64,000 nucleotides of DNA from JAGQVA01 sp033764335 (lineage in GTDB: Bacteria; Bacteroidota; Bacteroidia; J057). The translations under genes were made by a program, and so were the position numbers. Below, piece by piece: positions 54,435 to 63,856 of this stretch (positions within the stretch are counted from its first letter, which is position 1; each line of letters begins with the position of its first letter). Location of the stretch: positions 5,625 to 69,624 of the forward strand of contig JANRJC010000050.1 of assembly GCA_033764335.1 (NCBI GenBank), given 5' to 3'. Below the pieces are notes generated by a model. The model saw nothing but the letters and a program-made list of their open reading frames with translations. It did no database searches and was not told the origin of the DNA.

Positions 54435-57400
54435 TTACCTAACGCCAGATAGAAGAAGCCTTTCAGGATGATCTGGCGGAAGAGATCTTAAACGTTCCGC
54501 GTATCTCCTTCTATCTGCAACAAATTCTGCTGCAAAGCCACTTAAAATCAAATGTGCAATTAATCCACTTACATCCCACATCAAAAGTAGCCAATCCACT
54601 GGATCAATAAATACCCCAGCCGCCATCAATGCAGCCCTCCCATGCTCACCCCTATCTTGAGCCTCAGCTATATCCGCACCTGCGAAGAATGCTCCTATAA
54701 GCGGAACACTATGTATTGCTCCTCTCAATACTCTTCTACCAAGTCGCCTGGCTGTTGATTCTGCTACTTCCTCTACCACATCATCAGTGGCTACTCGTAC
54801 CCTTGGCGCGGATGCTTCAGGTTCAGGTTCAGCTTCTACTCTTACTCTTTGTTCTGCCTGTGTCCTAGGAGAAGCTCCAGTTTGCGGTGTTCTTGGAGTA
54901 TCAACTGACTGGAATCTACCATTACGAATGTGCCCTACTACGGTAGGGGTCCCAATCAATGCCGATTCCCTCCGAACAACATAAGTCAAGCTTCCATCAC
55001 TATTGCGCCATTGAATTACGTCTGAGTTAGGGGCAATTCTATCAATTTGTTGATTTATATAGTTACGAAACCATAGATCAATATCTGCGTCACTAACTCT
55101 TCTTCCAAGAGTTCTAGCGGCAGTTTCACCTTGGTCATACATTTGACTATAAATTAAACTTCTAATACTTCTACCCCGAGCTGAATCTTCAAAAGCATTT
55201 GTTAAGTTTGCTCCAATACCTCTCCTAAATCTTGCAGAATCTAAATCTGCCACTCTATCAGTTGAAATTCTCTGAGCAACAATCGTATCTCCACTAGCTC
55301 CACTAGTACTTGGTATACTTGGGGTACTACTGCCATAAAATCCTCCACCTGCCCAAACATGTGCTCTGCTTCTACTAGTACTAGCACCAGTTCTAGCCAT
55401 TGATGCGGCAGCGCCCTCGGTCGTTCTATGATAAATAGTTACTTCATCCAAACCAGTTGGGTCTCTCTTAACTAAGAAATTATTAGAAACATAGCGGAAT
55501 AGATTAAGACCTGCTCTTATCCCAATCGGATCACAACTCCCCCATCTCCCCAACCACACCACATAATACCGCGCCGTATGATACGCCAGCCCACTTTCCT
55601 CATCCCGCTCCATGCCCGTATAGCGATAGCGTTTGGACGCTGCACGTATCTCAGCATTCCGCGCTTGGTAAGCCGTCGTACCATAAGGATGATATTCCTC
55701 ATAAGAAATAATCTGCCCGCTGTCTTCGCATTCCAAACCTACGCTGCCGAGGTGGTTGCTGTACTGGTAGCGGTACAATACACCTGCTTGCTGCTGCGGG
55801 GAGGCTAAGCGCACATCCTCTGCAATCAAGACTCGTTGGTCGTCGGCAAAGAGGTGGTGGGTTTCCGCTTCTTCGGTCAGTACCCCGCCTACATAACGAC
55901 GATACAGTTCATAACCGCCGAGGTAGAGGCGCTCCCAGTATTCGTTGCCATTGCGCACGATGCGTTTGCGAGTGCGCTGTTTTTGGGTGTCGTACTGGTA
56001 AAAAGCCCTGCCGCCGCCGCCGAGGTCGAGGGTATGGATCATGTCGCAGTAGTCCCAGCGGTTGTTTTGCTCCTCAGGCACGTTGGCGAAGTTGAGCATG
56101 GAGCCGTGGGTGTCGTAACGGTAAAGCACTGCGCCCGGTTCGTCATCTCCGAGCCAGGTGCGGAGCAGGCGGTTGCTGTCGGACGCGGTGGTGTAGCGGC
56201 GCGTCCAGGAGCCGCCGTCTGCGCTGTGGCGCATTTCCACAAAATTACCCACAGGGTCATAGTGGTAGTGCTGGGTATAGTTGCGCAGGGCGCCATCGCC
56301 GGGAATGGTCGTGTCCAATGGCCCAAAAGGGTGAGGCCCTGGCCCGGGAGCGGAATTTGTGGCATTTTCCCGCCCATCGGCGCGGATGAGGCGGTATAAA
56401 GCGTCGTATTCGTAGGCTTGTACGGGTTTCACCTGTCTGTTCCGGAAAAAAACCGTGTCCTGCGCCCGGTCTTCGATTTGGGCGATGTTGCCTGAGGGGT
56501 CGTAGGTGTAGTGCAGGTCTTGCAGGAGGTCGGGGCCACCAAGCGGCGGACTGGTGTGCAGGCGGGTCAGGCGGAAGCTCAGCGGGTCGTAGGTGTAATG
56601 GGTATTGGTGCCGTTGCCCAAACGCAAAAGGGTGCGCTGCCCTTTGGCGTTGTATTCGATCAGTTGGATGGCCGGGGTCACCTCCCCTTGCACGGAGAGG
56701 GTTTCGCTTTCCAGTACACCCCGGCGGTTGTAAGTGGGGGTGTAAACGGCGGGGCTACGGCCTGCTATATCCAGATGCCAGTTTTCGAGGCGGACCATGC
56801 GGTTGAGGGCATCGTATTCGGTGCTTTGCACAAATACCTCCGGCGAAAGGTGGCCGGAAGGCCTTTCTTCCACATAATCGCTCCAGTCCATGGTATGCAC
56901 AGTCGCATCAGCCAGCAGTTGGCGGCGGCTTTCCAGCAGATTTCCCTTAAAGTCGAAGGCTACCGCTTCCGTGCGCCCTTCCGGGCCGAGGGAGATGACG
57001 GCTTGGCCGCGTAGGTTGTTGGCTTGGGGAATGGGCAAGCCCTCCCCATACAGGATACGGCTGATTTCTCTTTCTGCCTCGTCGTTAATACGCAGCCACT
57101 GGCGTGTGGGGCGACGCAGGGCATCGTATTCGCTGCGTTTCAGGCGCTGCTCCATCACGCCGGCGTATTCGTTTGCGTCCCACACATACAAGGGTTGCCC
57201 CGTACTGTCGGGCAGCATCCAGCGGTCGCCGCCGTCCATGCTGTGCTGGAAAAGCAGGTTTCCGGCGATGTCGTAGCAGGACGAGAAGCCAGCATCTGCA
57301 CCGGGGCGGTTGATGTATTCCATCACGCGGTTGCCACGGGCGTCTTGAATCCAGAGCGGTTTGCCCTCTGCGTCGAGTTTGGTGTAGGTCAGGTATTTTT

Positions 57401-60400
57401 CTTCGGAAACGCCCCCATCGCGTTGCCATTTGTTGTGAGCGATGGCCGCTACTTCGCGCCCCAGGCTATCTAAGTGGGTCACGGCGGGCGTATTGGCGTG
57501 CACTGCGGCTAAGCGGGCGGCGCGCTGTTCTTCCGGACTGCCTCCTGAATATCGCGCCAACCATGCATTTCCGTCTTCCTGCACCGTATCGCTGGCATCC
57601 CAGGCCGCCATGTGCCAGGGTGAAAACTCCACCCGGCTGTAGGTGCCGTCGGGCATTTCGGTGCGTACGGTACGCCCTGCTGCGTCGTAGTATATAATAG
57701 GTGTCACGCCCACGGTATCCGGTTCGGCATAGCGTTGGTGGTCGGTGAAGTAAGGTTCGTACTGTTTGACGGGTTTTCCCTTGTTGTTCAGGATGGTTTT
57801 GCCGTTAGTGATCCAGCGCATGTCAGCACTTCCGGGCGCAGGCTCTGCCTGTACTTTGGTTGCGATTACCTGCCCGCTGCCGTCGCTGTATTCTAAGGCG
57901 ATCTGGAAGGGGCTATTGACTGAGCCATGCCTTTCCCGCATAAGCCCTGCTGCGCAAGCGGGATGATCCGCGTCTCCCAGGTAATACATGTGGCGTGCGG
58001 TGGCATTGCCCAGCCAGGCGCGGGCCTGCGCCTCGTCGTATGCGCCTGTGAAGAAGGCCTGGATGGCCGTTTCGTCCAGGTCGGGAAGCATCCCCTCCAG
58101 CGAATCGCCTTCCTCACCTTTGCCGCGCAGGGCCATCGCAGCAGGGATACCCAGGATGTCGAACAACACTTCGGAGATGTTGTTATTGGGGTCGCGCATG
58201 CGCGAGGGAGCGAGCAATCGGTAGTCGAAAGCCAAAACTTCCACTTCATTGCCCAGTGGGTCGCGACTCCTTTGGATAAACAGGTCGCGCGGATCATAGG
58301 CCAGTACGGTGGTATTGCCGAACGGATCGGTGTAGCGCTCCGGCAGGTAAAAATGGGTAGCGGCATTCTCTTCAAATCCGGCAATGCCGGAGCGGATCCA
58401 CCAAGTATCGTCCATTTTGTAGTAGCCGCCCAAAGGCAATACGCGGTCGAGCATGGCGGTTCTGCTTTCGTCGAGGTTTTGCAGCGTGAGCAGTTTGTCG
58501 CCCAAAACCGCTTCCAGCAACTCTTCACTCAGCGCAATTTTGTAGGTTTCGTAAGGCAGGCCGAGGCGGTTGAGTTGGCCCAAAGGTTCGGGAGCGGTTA
58601 GGCGATCATTAAAATACAGCATCCGCACATGCTCTACCAGGCGTTTTCGCAGGCCGCCTGCGGGTTGTAAATGATAAGCAGTTGGGGCAAGCGCCTGTAA
58701 TTGATTGGGTGAAAAATCAGCCAGGGCAAAGTAAGAATGCCTTGCCAATCCAACGCCGCTCAATTCATAGGTTTTGACCTCGCAGGGCATCCGCAAGCGA
58801 TGGTCGCGTGGCGTGATGACGTCGCCCGTAAAATGGTTTTCGGTATATACGATGTGCAATTCGCTTTGAACGTCCTGAATCAATCTTTCCGCCCCCTCCG
58901 GCAGCAGCGGGTCGTCAAATGACGCATTCTGCCAGCGCGGGTAAGCAATGGAGATGGATTCGAGCACATTTCCCAGATCATCTATGTCCAGGTTCAGCGT
59001 ATGGGCAATGCGGGGGTCGGGTTGCAGTTCGGACTGCTGCAAATCCAATTCGTAGTGGTAGGTAATGGCCTCGCTTTCCGTCACCAGAAATACGGCATGT
59101 GGGTTAGGCCCTTTGGCTTGCAAACGCTGGATATGGCAGTTGTGGAAGGCAGCGGAGTAGAGGCGCACCCGCTCTTCGGTCACATGGTTTTCATCGTCGG
59201 TTCGGCGTTCGTCGGCTACCTGGAGTTCGTAGGTTTCTGTACGCAGGGCCATACCCTTGCAGGCGCGCAGGGCTTCCCGGTATTCGTCGGCGCTCAGGCC
59301 CTCGGCTTCGAGATCAGGTTCGGGCAGTTCATTTTCATAAAAATCGCCGCCATTGGGCCGGAAATACTCCTGCTCAAACTGGTTCAGAATGCGGTCACGG
59401 CTCAAAAAAGCCCCCGTATGGTACCAGGTGATGGTTTTGATGGGTGGCTGATAGAGCATCTGATCCCCGGTAATGTAGGGGCTGTTGCTATTTCCGGCGG
59501 TAAAGGTGCCGAAATCCTCGATGTCGGTCTGCTCCACCCGCCCAAAGCCCCGAAACTCACGCTCAGCATGGTCGTAATAGCCGTGGTGGTAGCTGTATTG
59601 GTTGGAAAAGCGGGTGTTGCGCCACTGGTCTTCTACCGTCACGCTGCGTACCACCTGCACCGGAAAGGGCAGTTTGGTGATCCAGGGGGTGCCCGCTTTT
59701 TTGTCTTCGAGGTAAAAATGGGTGGAACTCTGGTAGGTCCAGCGGGTCTCCTTGCCGAGGTTGTTTTTGTAGGAGATGAGGATATGCGGTTTTTTGCCAC
59801 CCATCAGGTCTATGTAGCGCATCGGTTCGCCGCTATCACCCGGCAGAGGTGAAGACCAAACGATGCAGGCGGTGCCATTGCCCAGCAGGTCCGTAACGCT
59901 GATCTGGTTGGGCTGGGCGGTATCGAAAAACGGCTCGATGTCGCAGGGTGCGCTCCAGGCATTGCCGCTGAGGTTGAGCCAGGCCCTGAATTGATTTTTG
60001 CCCAGGTAGATCAGGTCGGTCGCTCCCGTGCCGCTTACATCAGCCAGTTGAAGGTAGGAAGGATTAAACTGGTCAGGCAAATCGAAGTAAGGGCTTCCTG
60101 CCATCGTTATTTTGCGGCCAAAGCGGCCATACCCCAGGTTGGGCCAATAGCATACCTCCCCATTCCGGATACGCACGATGTCGGTGAGGCCGTCGCCGCT
60201 CATGTCTGCGAGAAAAATGGTCTGAAGCTGATCGGCAAATACGATGGCAGGGCCTTGTTCTTCGTCGAAAGGTTTGGGTGCTGTTTCGGGCGAACCATAA
60301 CCCCTTGTCCCAGCGGAGGCATACCAGGTAAAAACAGATTCTTCAGTAATGACAATCTCCGGCTGACCGTCGCCGTTGAGGTCTAATAAACGTGTGTAAG

Positions 60401-62027
60401 GATCACGCAGGTCAACGTTGGTAATCTGTTCGAAGGCGCGGAAGGACTCCCAGCCATTTTCTGCTGTTAGCTCAAAATAACCGTTCAAACCGGGGCTGTT
60501 TACAACCACCTGTTTGCGCCCGTCGGCTTCCAAGTCTTGCAATTGAAGCACTCCGCTGCTTATGCCCATCAGCGAAGGTTTCGGGAAAACGGGTCTGGCG
60601 GGCGTGAATTGGCCATTGCCGAGATTTTCTTTATACCACCAGGCCTCTCCCTGTTCCGTGAGGATGCCGGAAATGCCTTCATTATATAAGTCCACCCATT
60701 GGTAGCCAGAGCCTAAACCGACGGGGGCGTGGGCTAGATTTTCGGAGCTGATACTTTGAACTTCTTTGTTCCAAGCCAGTTCCTGGTATTCAAATTCAAA
60801 CGGCGGCAGGCCCCGGTGGCGGTAATCATCGCTCCTATCTTCATAGCGAATATAACTGCGCTGCGTAGCGGAAACCAAATAGGTTACTTCCAGCTTTTTA
60901 CCCTCATCCGGCTCGCTTAGCAAGTCCCAGTCGCGGTATCGCAAGTCGAGTGAGCGAACAAGGCAGGGTGTGTCGCCGAGTTCCGCAAAATAATGAAACA
61001 TCAGCACTCGCTGACAAAGCCGGGCAGTGCGGATTTCAAAACCGGAACGGTAGGAGGAAAAGGCGTCATGGCGGGTCGCCCAGGGTCTATTTTCAAGGTG
61101 AGTAGTGCGAATATCGCCTTGATTTTCACGAGGAACGTCGCCATGCTCGCCATAATCAAACAGCAACTCCATCAAAAAACCGTCCGTAGCGGGGTTATTT
61201 GTTTCGTATTGGCCTTCGGCAGTGTCCAAACTGGGCAAAAAGGGGCGGGCGGGGCAATAGAGCACCCTTTTCAGGTAACGGTTGACAAAACGAGGCCTGC
61301 CCGCGCTGTCGAAACGATTAGTATCAAAGACCGCATCACCATATCCCGACCCGTCTTCCGGCTTAAAGTTGTACAGGACGCAGTTTCCTTTGTCATCGAA
61401 ACTGAGTTCCGGTAGCCACTGAAAAATACGCAAAACGTCATTCGGATCGGCGATTCGGAATTCGGGGTTTTTGCCGAAAAAAGTAGTCACATTGTCGCGG
61501 GTTGTCACCTTCCACCATACACCCCGGCTGTTGTGGGTGATGCGCTCGATGCGGGCAAATCCGCCTTCGACCCTGGGGCGATAGCGGCGGATACGGTATC
61601 CATCACGGACAAAATCGTCTATCGCGTCCAATGGAGTGAGGGCGGGAACCAGGTCTTCCGCGCCGGAAAACACAAAAATGTCGCTTTCCTCGTCATCCTG
61701 GTAACGCGGCAAACCTTTGTCCGTTTTTCGCTGAATGGAAGGGAAGCCCAGGTCCCAGCCCAGTCCAAAAAGGCCATTGCCGCCCCCGGAATTGTAGCCA
61801 AGTGTCAGGCTAGGCATAAACCCATTCCGGGCAGGGGAAAAAGGCAGCGGCAAGCTAAAAGAAGCCGTGCCATTGGCCGTGTTTACCTCAAATTTTTCAT
61901 CAATACCTTTAATCGCCCCCCCACCTTTGGGCAGCGATATTTGCGGTATTTCGATAGAAAAAGAGGGTTTATCGGTTTGTTGCGTGGCAGCATTTTGAGA
62001 AAAGGACCCGGGCTGGTTCTTTTGCAT
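54435..62027 (-). CDS. Tc toxin TcB-TcC fusion (SpvB/Rhs cocoon with C-terminal toxin tip)
   Basis: A 2,530-residue protein. Residues about 25-300 are the SpvB domain (ISLPKGGGAIKGIDEKF, LPFSPARNGFMPSLTLGY); FG-GAP-like and TcB middle regions follow (GDGLTDIVRIRNGEVCYWPN near 625). Rhs/YD repeats run to the Rhs core: YHPYGTTAYQARN, RYTGMERDEESGLAYHTARY, and the autoprotease motif D2166-PIG followed by D2189-PTGL2193. The tip is residues 2194-2530. It begins VTIYHRTTEGAAASMARTG and WAGGGFYGSS, partly like ADP-ribosyltransferase/PARP folds, and has a hydrophobic C-terminal stretch (HSVPLIGAFFAGADIAEA). Base composition and codon choice turn AT-rich at about 55,525, the start of the variable module. 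B and C are separate genes in many insect pathogens but fused here. The tip's activity is not established. Confidence 0.92.
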   Translation of the reverse strand: MQKNQPGSFSQNAATQQTDKPSFSIEIPQISLPKGGGAIKGIDEKFEVNTANGTASFSLPLPFSPARNGFMPSLTLGYNSGGGNGLFGLGWDLGFPSIQRKTDKGLPRYQDDEESDIFVFSGAEDLVPALTPLDAIDDFVRDGYRIRRYRPRVEGGFARIERITHNSRGVWWKVTTRDNVTTFFGKNPEFRIADPNDVLRIFQWLPELSFDDKGNCVLYNFKPEDGSGYGDAVFDTNRFDSAGRPRFVNRYLKRVLYCPARPFLPSLDTAEGQYETNNPATDGFLMELLFDYGEHGDVPRENQGDIRTTHLENRPWATRHDAFSSYRSGFEIRTARLCQRVLMFHYFAELGDTPCLVRSLDLRYRDWDLLSEPDEGKKLEVTYLVSATQRSYIRYEDRSDDYRHRGLPPFEFEYQELAWNKEVQSISSENLAHAPVGLGSGYQWVDLYNEGISGILTEQGEAWWYKENLGNGQFTPARPVFPKPSLMGISSGVLQLQDLEADGRKQVVVNSPGLNGYFELTAENGWESFRAFEQITNVDLRDPYTRLLDLNGDGQPEIVITEESVFTWYASAGTRGYGSPETAPKPFDEEQGPAIVFADQLQTIFLADMSGDGLTDIVRIRNGEVCYWPNLGYGRFGRKITMAGSPYFDLPDQFNPSYLQLADVSGTGATDLIYLGKNQFRAWLNLSGNAWSAPCDIEPFFDTAQPNQISVTDLLGNGTACIVWSSPLPGDSGEPMRYIDLMGGKKPHILISYKNNLGKETRWTYQSSTHFYLEDKKAGTPWITKLPFPVQVVRSVTVEDQWRNTRFSNQYSYHHGYYDHAEREFRGFGRVEQTDIEDFGTFTAGNSNSPYITGDQMLYQPPIKTITWYHTGAFLSRDRILNQFEQEYFRPNGGDFYENELPEPDLEAEGLSADEYREALRACKGMALRTETYELQVADERRTDDENHVTEERVRLYSAAFHNCHIQRLQAKGPNPHAVFLVTESEAITYHYELDLQQSELQPDPRIAHTLNLDIDDLGNVLESISIAYPRWQNASFDDPLLPEGAERLIQDVQSELHIVYTENHFTGDVITPRDHRLRMPCEVKTYELSGVGLARHSYFALADFSPNQLQALAPTAYHLQPAGGLRKRLVEHVRMLYFNDRLTAPEPLGQLNRLGLPYETYKIALSEELLEAVLGDKLLTLQNLDESRTAMLDRVLPLGGYYKMDDTWWIRSGIAGFEENAATHFYLPERYTDPFGNTTVLAYDPRDLFIQRSRDPLGNEVEVLAFDYRLLAPSRMRDPNNNISEVLFDILGIPAAMALRGKGEEGDSLEGMLPDLDETAIQAFFTGAYDEAQARAWLGNATARHMYYLGDADHPACAAGLMRERHGSVNSPFQIALEYSDGSGQVIATKVQAEPAPGSADMRWITNGKTILNNKGKPVKQYEPYFTDHQRYAEPDTVGVTPIIYYDAAGRTVRTEMPDGTYSRVEFSPWHMAAWDASDTVQEDGNAWLARYSGGSPEEQRAARLAAVHANTPAVTHLDSLGREVAAIAHNKWQRDGGVSEEKYLTYTKLDAEGKPLWIQDARGNRVMEYINRPGADAGFSSCYDIAGNLLFQHSMDGGDRWMLPDSTGQPLYVWDANEYAGVMEQRLKRSEYDALRRPTRQWLRINDEAEREISRILYGEGLPIPQANNLRGQAVISLGPEGRTEAVAFDFKGNLLESRRQLLADATVHTMDWSDYVEERPSGHLSPEVFVQSTEYDALNRMVRLENWHLDIAGRSPAVYTPTYNRRGVLESETLSVQGEVTPAIQLIEYNAKGQRTLLRLGNGTNTHYTYDPLSFRLTRLHTSPPLGGPDLLQDLHYTYDPSGNIAQIEDRAQDTVFFRNRQVKPVQAYEYDALYRLIRADGRENATNSAPGPGPHPFGPLDTTIPGDGALRNYTQHYHYDPVGNFVEMRHSADGGSWTRRYTTASDSNRLLRTWLGDDEPGAVLYRYDTHGSMLNFANVPEEQNNRWDYCDMIHTLDLGGGGRAFYQYDTQKQRTRKRIVRNGNEYWERLYLGGYELYRRYVGGVLTEEAETHHLFADDQRVLIAEDVRLASPQQQAGVLYRYQYSNHLGSVGLECEDSGQIISYEEYHPYGTTAYQARNAEIRAASKRYRYTGMERDEESGLAYHTARYYVVWLGRWGSCDPIGIRAGLNLFRYVSNNFLVKRDPTGLDEVTIYHRTTEGAAASMARTGASTSRSRAHVWAGGGFYGSSTPSIPSTSGASGDTIVAQRISTDRVADLDSARFRRGIGANLTNAFEDSARGRSIRSLIYSQMYDQGETAARTLGRRVSDADIDLWFRNYINQQIDRIAPNSDVIQWRNSDGSLTYVVRRESALIGTPTVVGHIRNGRFQSVDTPRTPQTGASPRTQAEQRVRVEAEPEPEASAPRVRVATDDVVEEVAESTARRLGRRVLRGAIHSVPLIGAFFAGADIAEAQDRGEHGRAALMAAGVFIDPVDWLLLMWDVSGLIAHLILSGFAAEFVADRRRYAERLRSLPPDHPERLLLSGVR

Positions 62028-62066
62028 ACGACCTAGATTTTTAATGCTTTTACTGTTTTATCCCCC

Positions 62067-62492
62067 CTACTTCACCGCCCAGTCGTACCATTCGTTTTTG
62101 ACGGTGGCGAGTGCGTCTAGTGCTTGTGCGGTAGGGGAAAACTGTGCCCAGGCTTTTTGGCCGAGTTCATTCAGGTCGGTTCCGTCTTCAGCCATTTTGA
62201 AATACTTGTCCCGGTCGGCTTCGGTATTAAAGTGGACGATAAGCAGGAGTTTGTTTTCGATGCTTTCACTGCTGCGAATGCCCGTGGCAATAAACATTTT
62301 CCAGTCAAAATATTTTTCTGCGTCGGGTATCCATCTCGTATTATAATAATCAACGACCTGATCCAGTGTTACGCCGGGTTTTAGTTCTACGGTAAGGATA
62401 TGGGTTGAAATCATATTGCCCTTTTGCAGGGATTGCCCCAATGCAAAACCGGCTGCTAAAAGCAGGACGATCGTAAATACTAAATTTTTCAT
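62067..62492 (-). CDS. Small exported protein, ferredoxin-like fold, unknown function
   Basis: A 141-residue protein with a signal peptide (MKNLVFTIVLLLAAGFALGQ). The mature part begins ISTHILTVELKPGVTLDQVVDYYNTRW and continues LLLIVHFNTEADRDKYFKMA, the beta-alpha-beta pattern of dimeric alpha/beta barrel (NIPSNAP/EthD-like) proteins, but I cannot place it in a family. It is 39 bases upstream of the tcB-tcC gene on the same strand, so it may be co-transcribed. The 168 bases upstream of it (62,493-62,660) hold no gene and are the likely promoter region. Confidence 0.72.
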   Translation of the reverse strand: MKNLVFTIVLLLAAGFALGQSLQKGNMISTHILTVELKPGVTLDQVVDYYNTRWIPDAEKYFDWKMFIATGIRSSESIENKLLLIVHFNTEADRDKYFKMAEDGTDLNELGQKAWAQFSPTAQALDALATVKNEWYDWAVK

Positions 62493-62660
62493 AATAAATT
62501 GATTTTTAGGTGTTTGCCGTTCTCACAAGAAGCTATTTCTAAGTTAAAGCCGTTTAAATAAGTTTTACTGTAAAAATCCGACAATTTTTGGGGAATCTTT
62601 TGTTTTGTACTGTGTTGAGCGTGTGGTGACGTGCCACAGGGAGAGGCGCAATAGAGGCTC

Positions 62661-63856
62661 TTACGGTTTTACTGCCTTTATCATAAAATTTTTGTCCTTA
62701 CCCTCTAAAAGGAAAAAATAAATACCTGGGCTATGGCTGGATAAATCAATGATCTCGCCGTTATGGGGGTTATTTTTGCGGAGGAGTAATTGCCCCTTTT
62801 CATTGAATATCTTTAGGCTGGAATAGGGGTTTGTTTTAAGGTTTAGGGTAAACATGCCCGATATGTTTGGATTCGGATAAATAAAAACTTCCTGAATCGA
62901 AACTTCTTCAGCGAGGTTTGAGATCGCAGGTATTCCAAATCCTTCGCGGATATAGTTGTTCACGCTTTGAGCGGTATAGTCGGGATTCCAATTGGATTGG
63001 CTCATTTGTTTGCGTAACTGGATAAATTCGGCTAAACCTCCTGTCTGCCCCACAGCGGTTAAGTAAGTGCTTATATCTCTTTCCGGGTCGGCATAATTTA
63101 CGTCTATTTGCTGTGGATTTGTTTCTCCACTGGCAGTACTCCAATCACTAAAACTCCCAATTGAAAACCAATTTGAGGCAGAAACTACATTATGGTATCG
63201 GCTATCGCTAAAAGAAGTGTTGGCAAAGCCTCCCCATTTATTTATGCAATAACCCTGCGTATTTTTCATCTGTACATCATTATGGCTCAAGCTGACCACT
63301 CCTTGCAAGTTATCGCCGAGGGTAATTCCACTCGCAAAATCCAATCCCGAGGTCTGGTTGTTTCCCCAGTTGTAAATAATATTATTGTTCAGGGAAACAT
63401 TGTCCGCCCGATTGATACCGATACCGGTATTTCCCTCGCTAACCTCCGTGAAATGGGCAATAATATTGTGATGAACCGATACATTCCGCACTCTTTCCAA
63501 TGTAATACCGTTTCCGGGGTCATAAAACACTGAGCCTAACTCGGGTCTCGCACCTAAAATCACATTATAAGCAAGTTCGCCTTCTACGCCTTCTGTGGGC
63601 CAATTGATTTGCGCTGGGTCAAACGAGCCGATAAACAGATTGCGGGGGTTAGACAAAAACAAGTTGTTATACACTGACCCTCCACAACGGATACCGCCTC
63701 CTACGGCGGAGGCGCGGGATACGATATTGTTTCGGAATTCCAAATTCCGGCAGTTGGACTGAAAATACGTGTTGTGGCTGAATCCTGTGGCAGGTGCTCC
63801 GGGGATGGTCTGGCTCCAGCCGTTGTGGTCTATGAGGTTTTCTTCAAATAAAATGC
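62661..63856 (-). pseudogene. Beta-helix protein with T9SS sorting domain, 5' end removed by an IS
   Basis: About 398 residues of a right-handed beta-helix protein. The helix coils are obvious, e.g. NLEFRNNIVSRASAVGGG, NVSVHHNIIAHFTEV and NVSLNNNIIYNWGNN. The protein ends with a type A T9SS sorting domain (VFIYPNPNISGMFTLNL, then GQLLLRKN and a closing KNFMIKAVKP), so it was secreted and surface-attached. The open frame continues past 63,856 only into the end of an IS3-like element; no start codon with a signal peptide exists in the window. The N-terminal half of the gene is therefore missing or lies beyond the insertion. Beta-helix proteins of this type often act on or bind polysaccharides, but the catalytic part cannot be judged here. 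Confidence 0.75.

Noticed and set aside
54443..54478. Inverted repeat CGCCAGAT/ATCTGGCG at the end of the Tc fusion gene as a terminator
   Set aside because: The 8-base stem lies inside the coding sequence before the stop, has a 20-base loop and no T tract follows.
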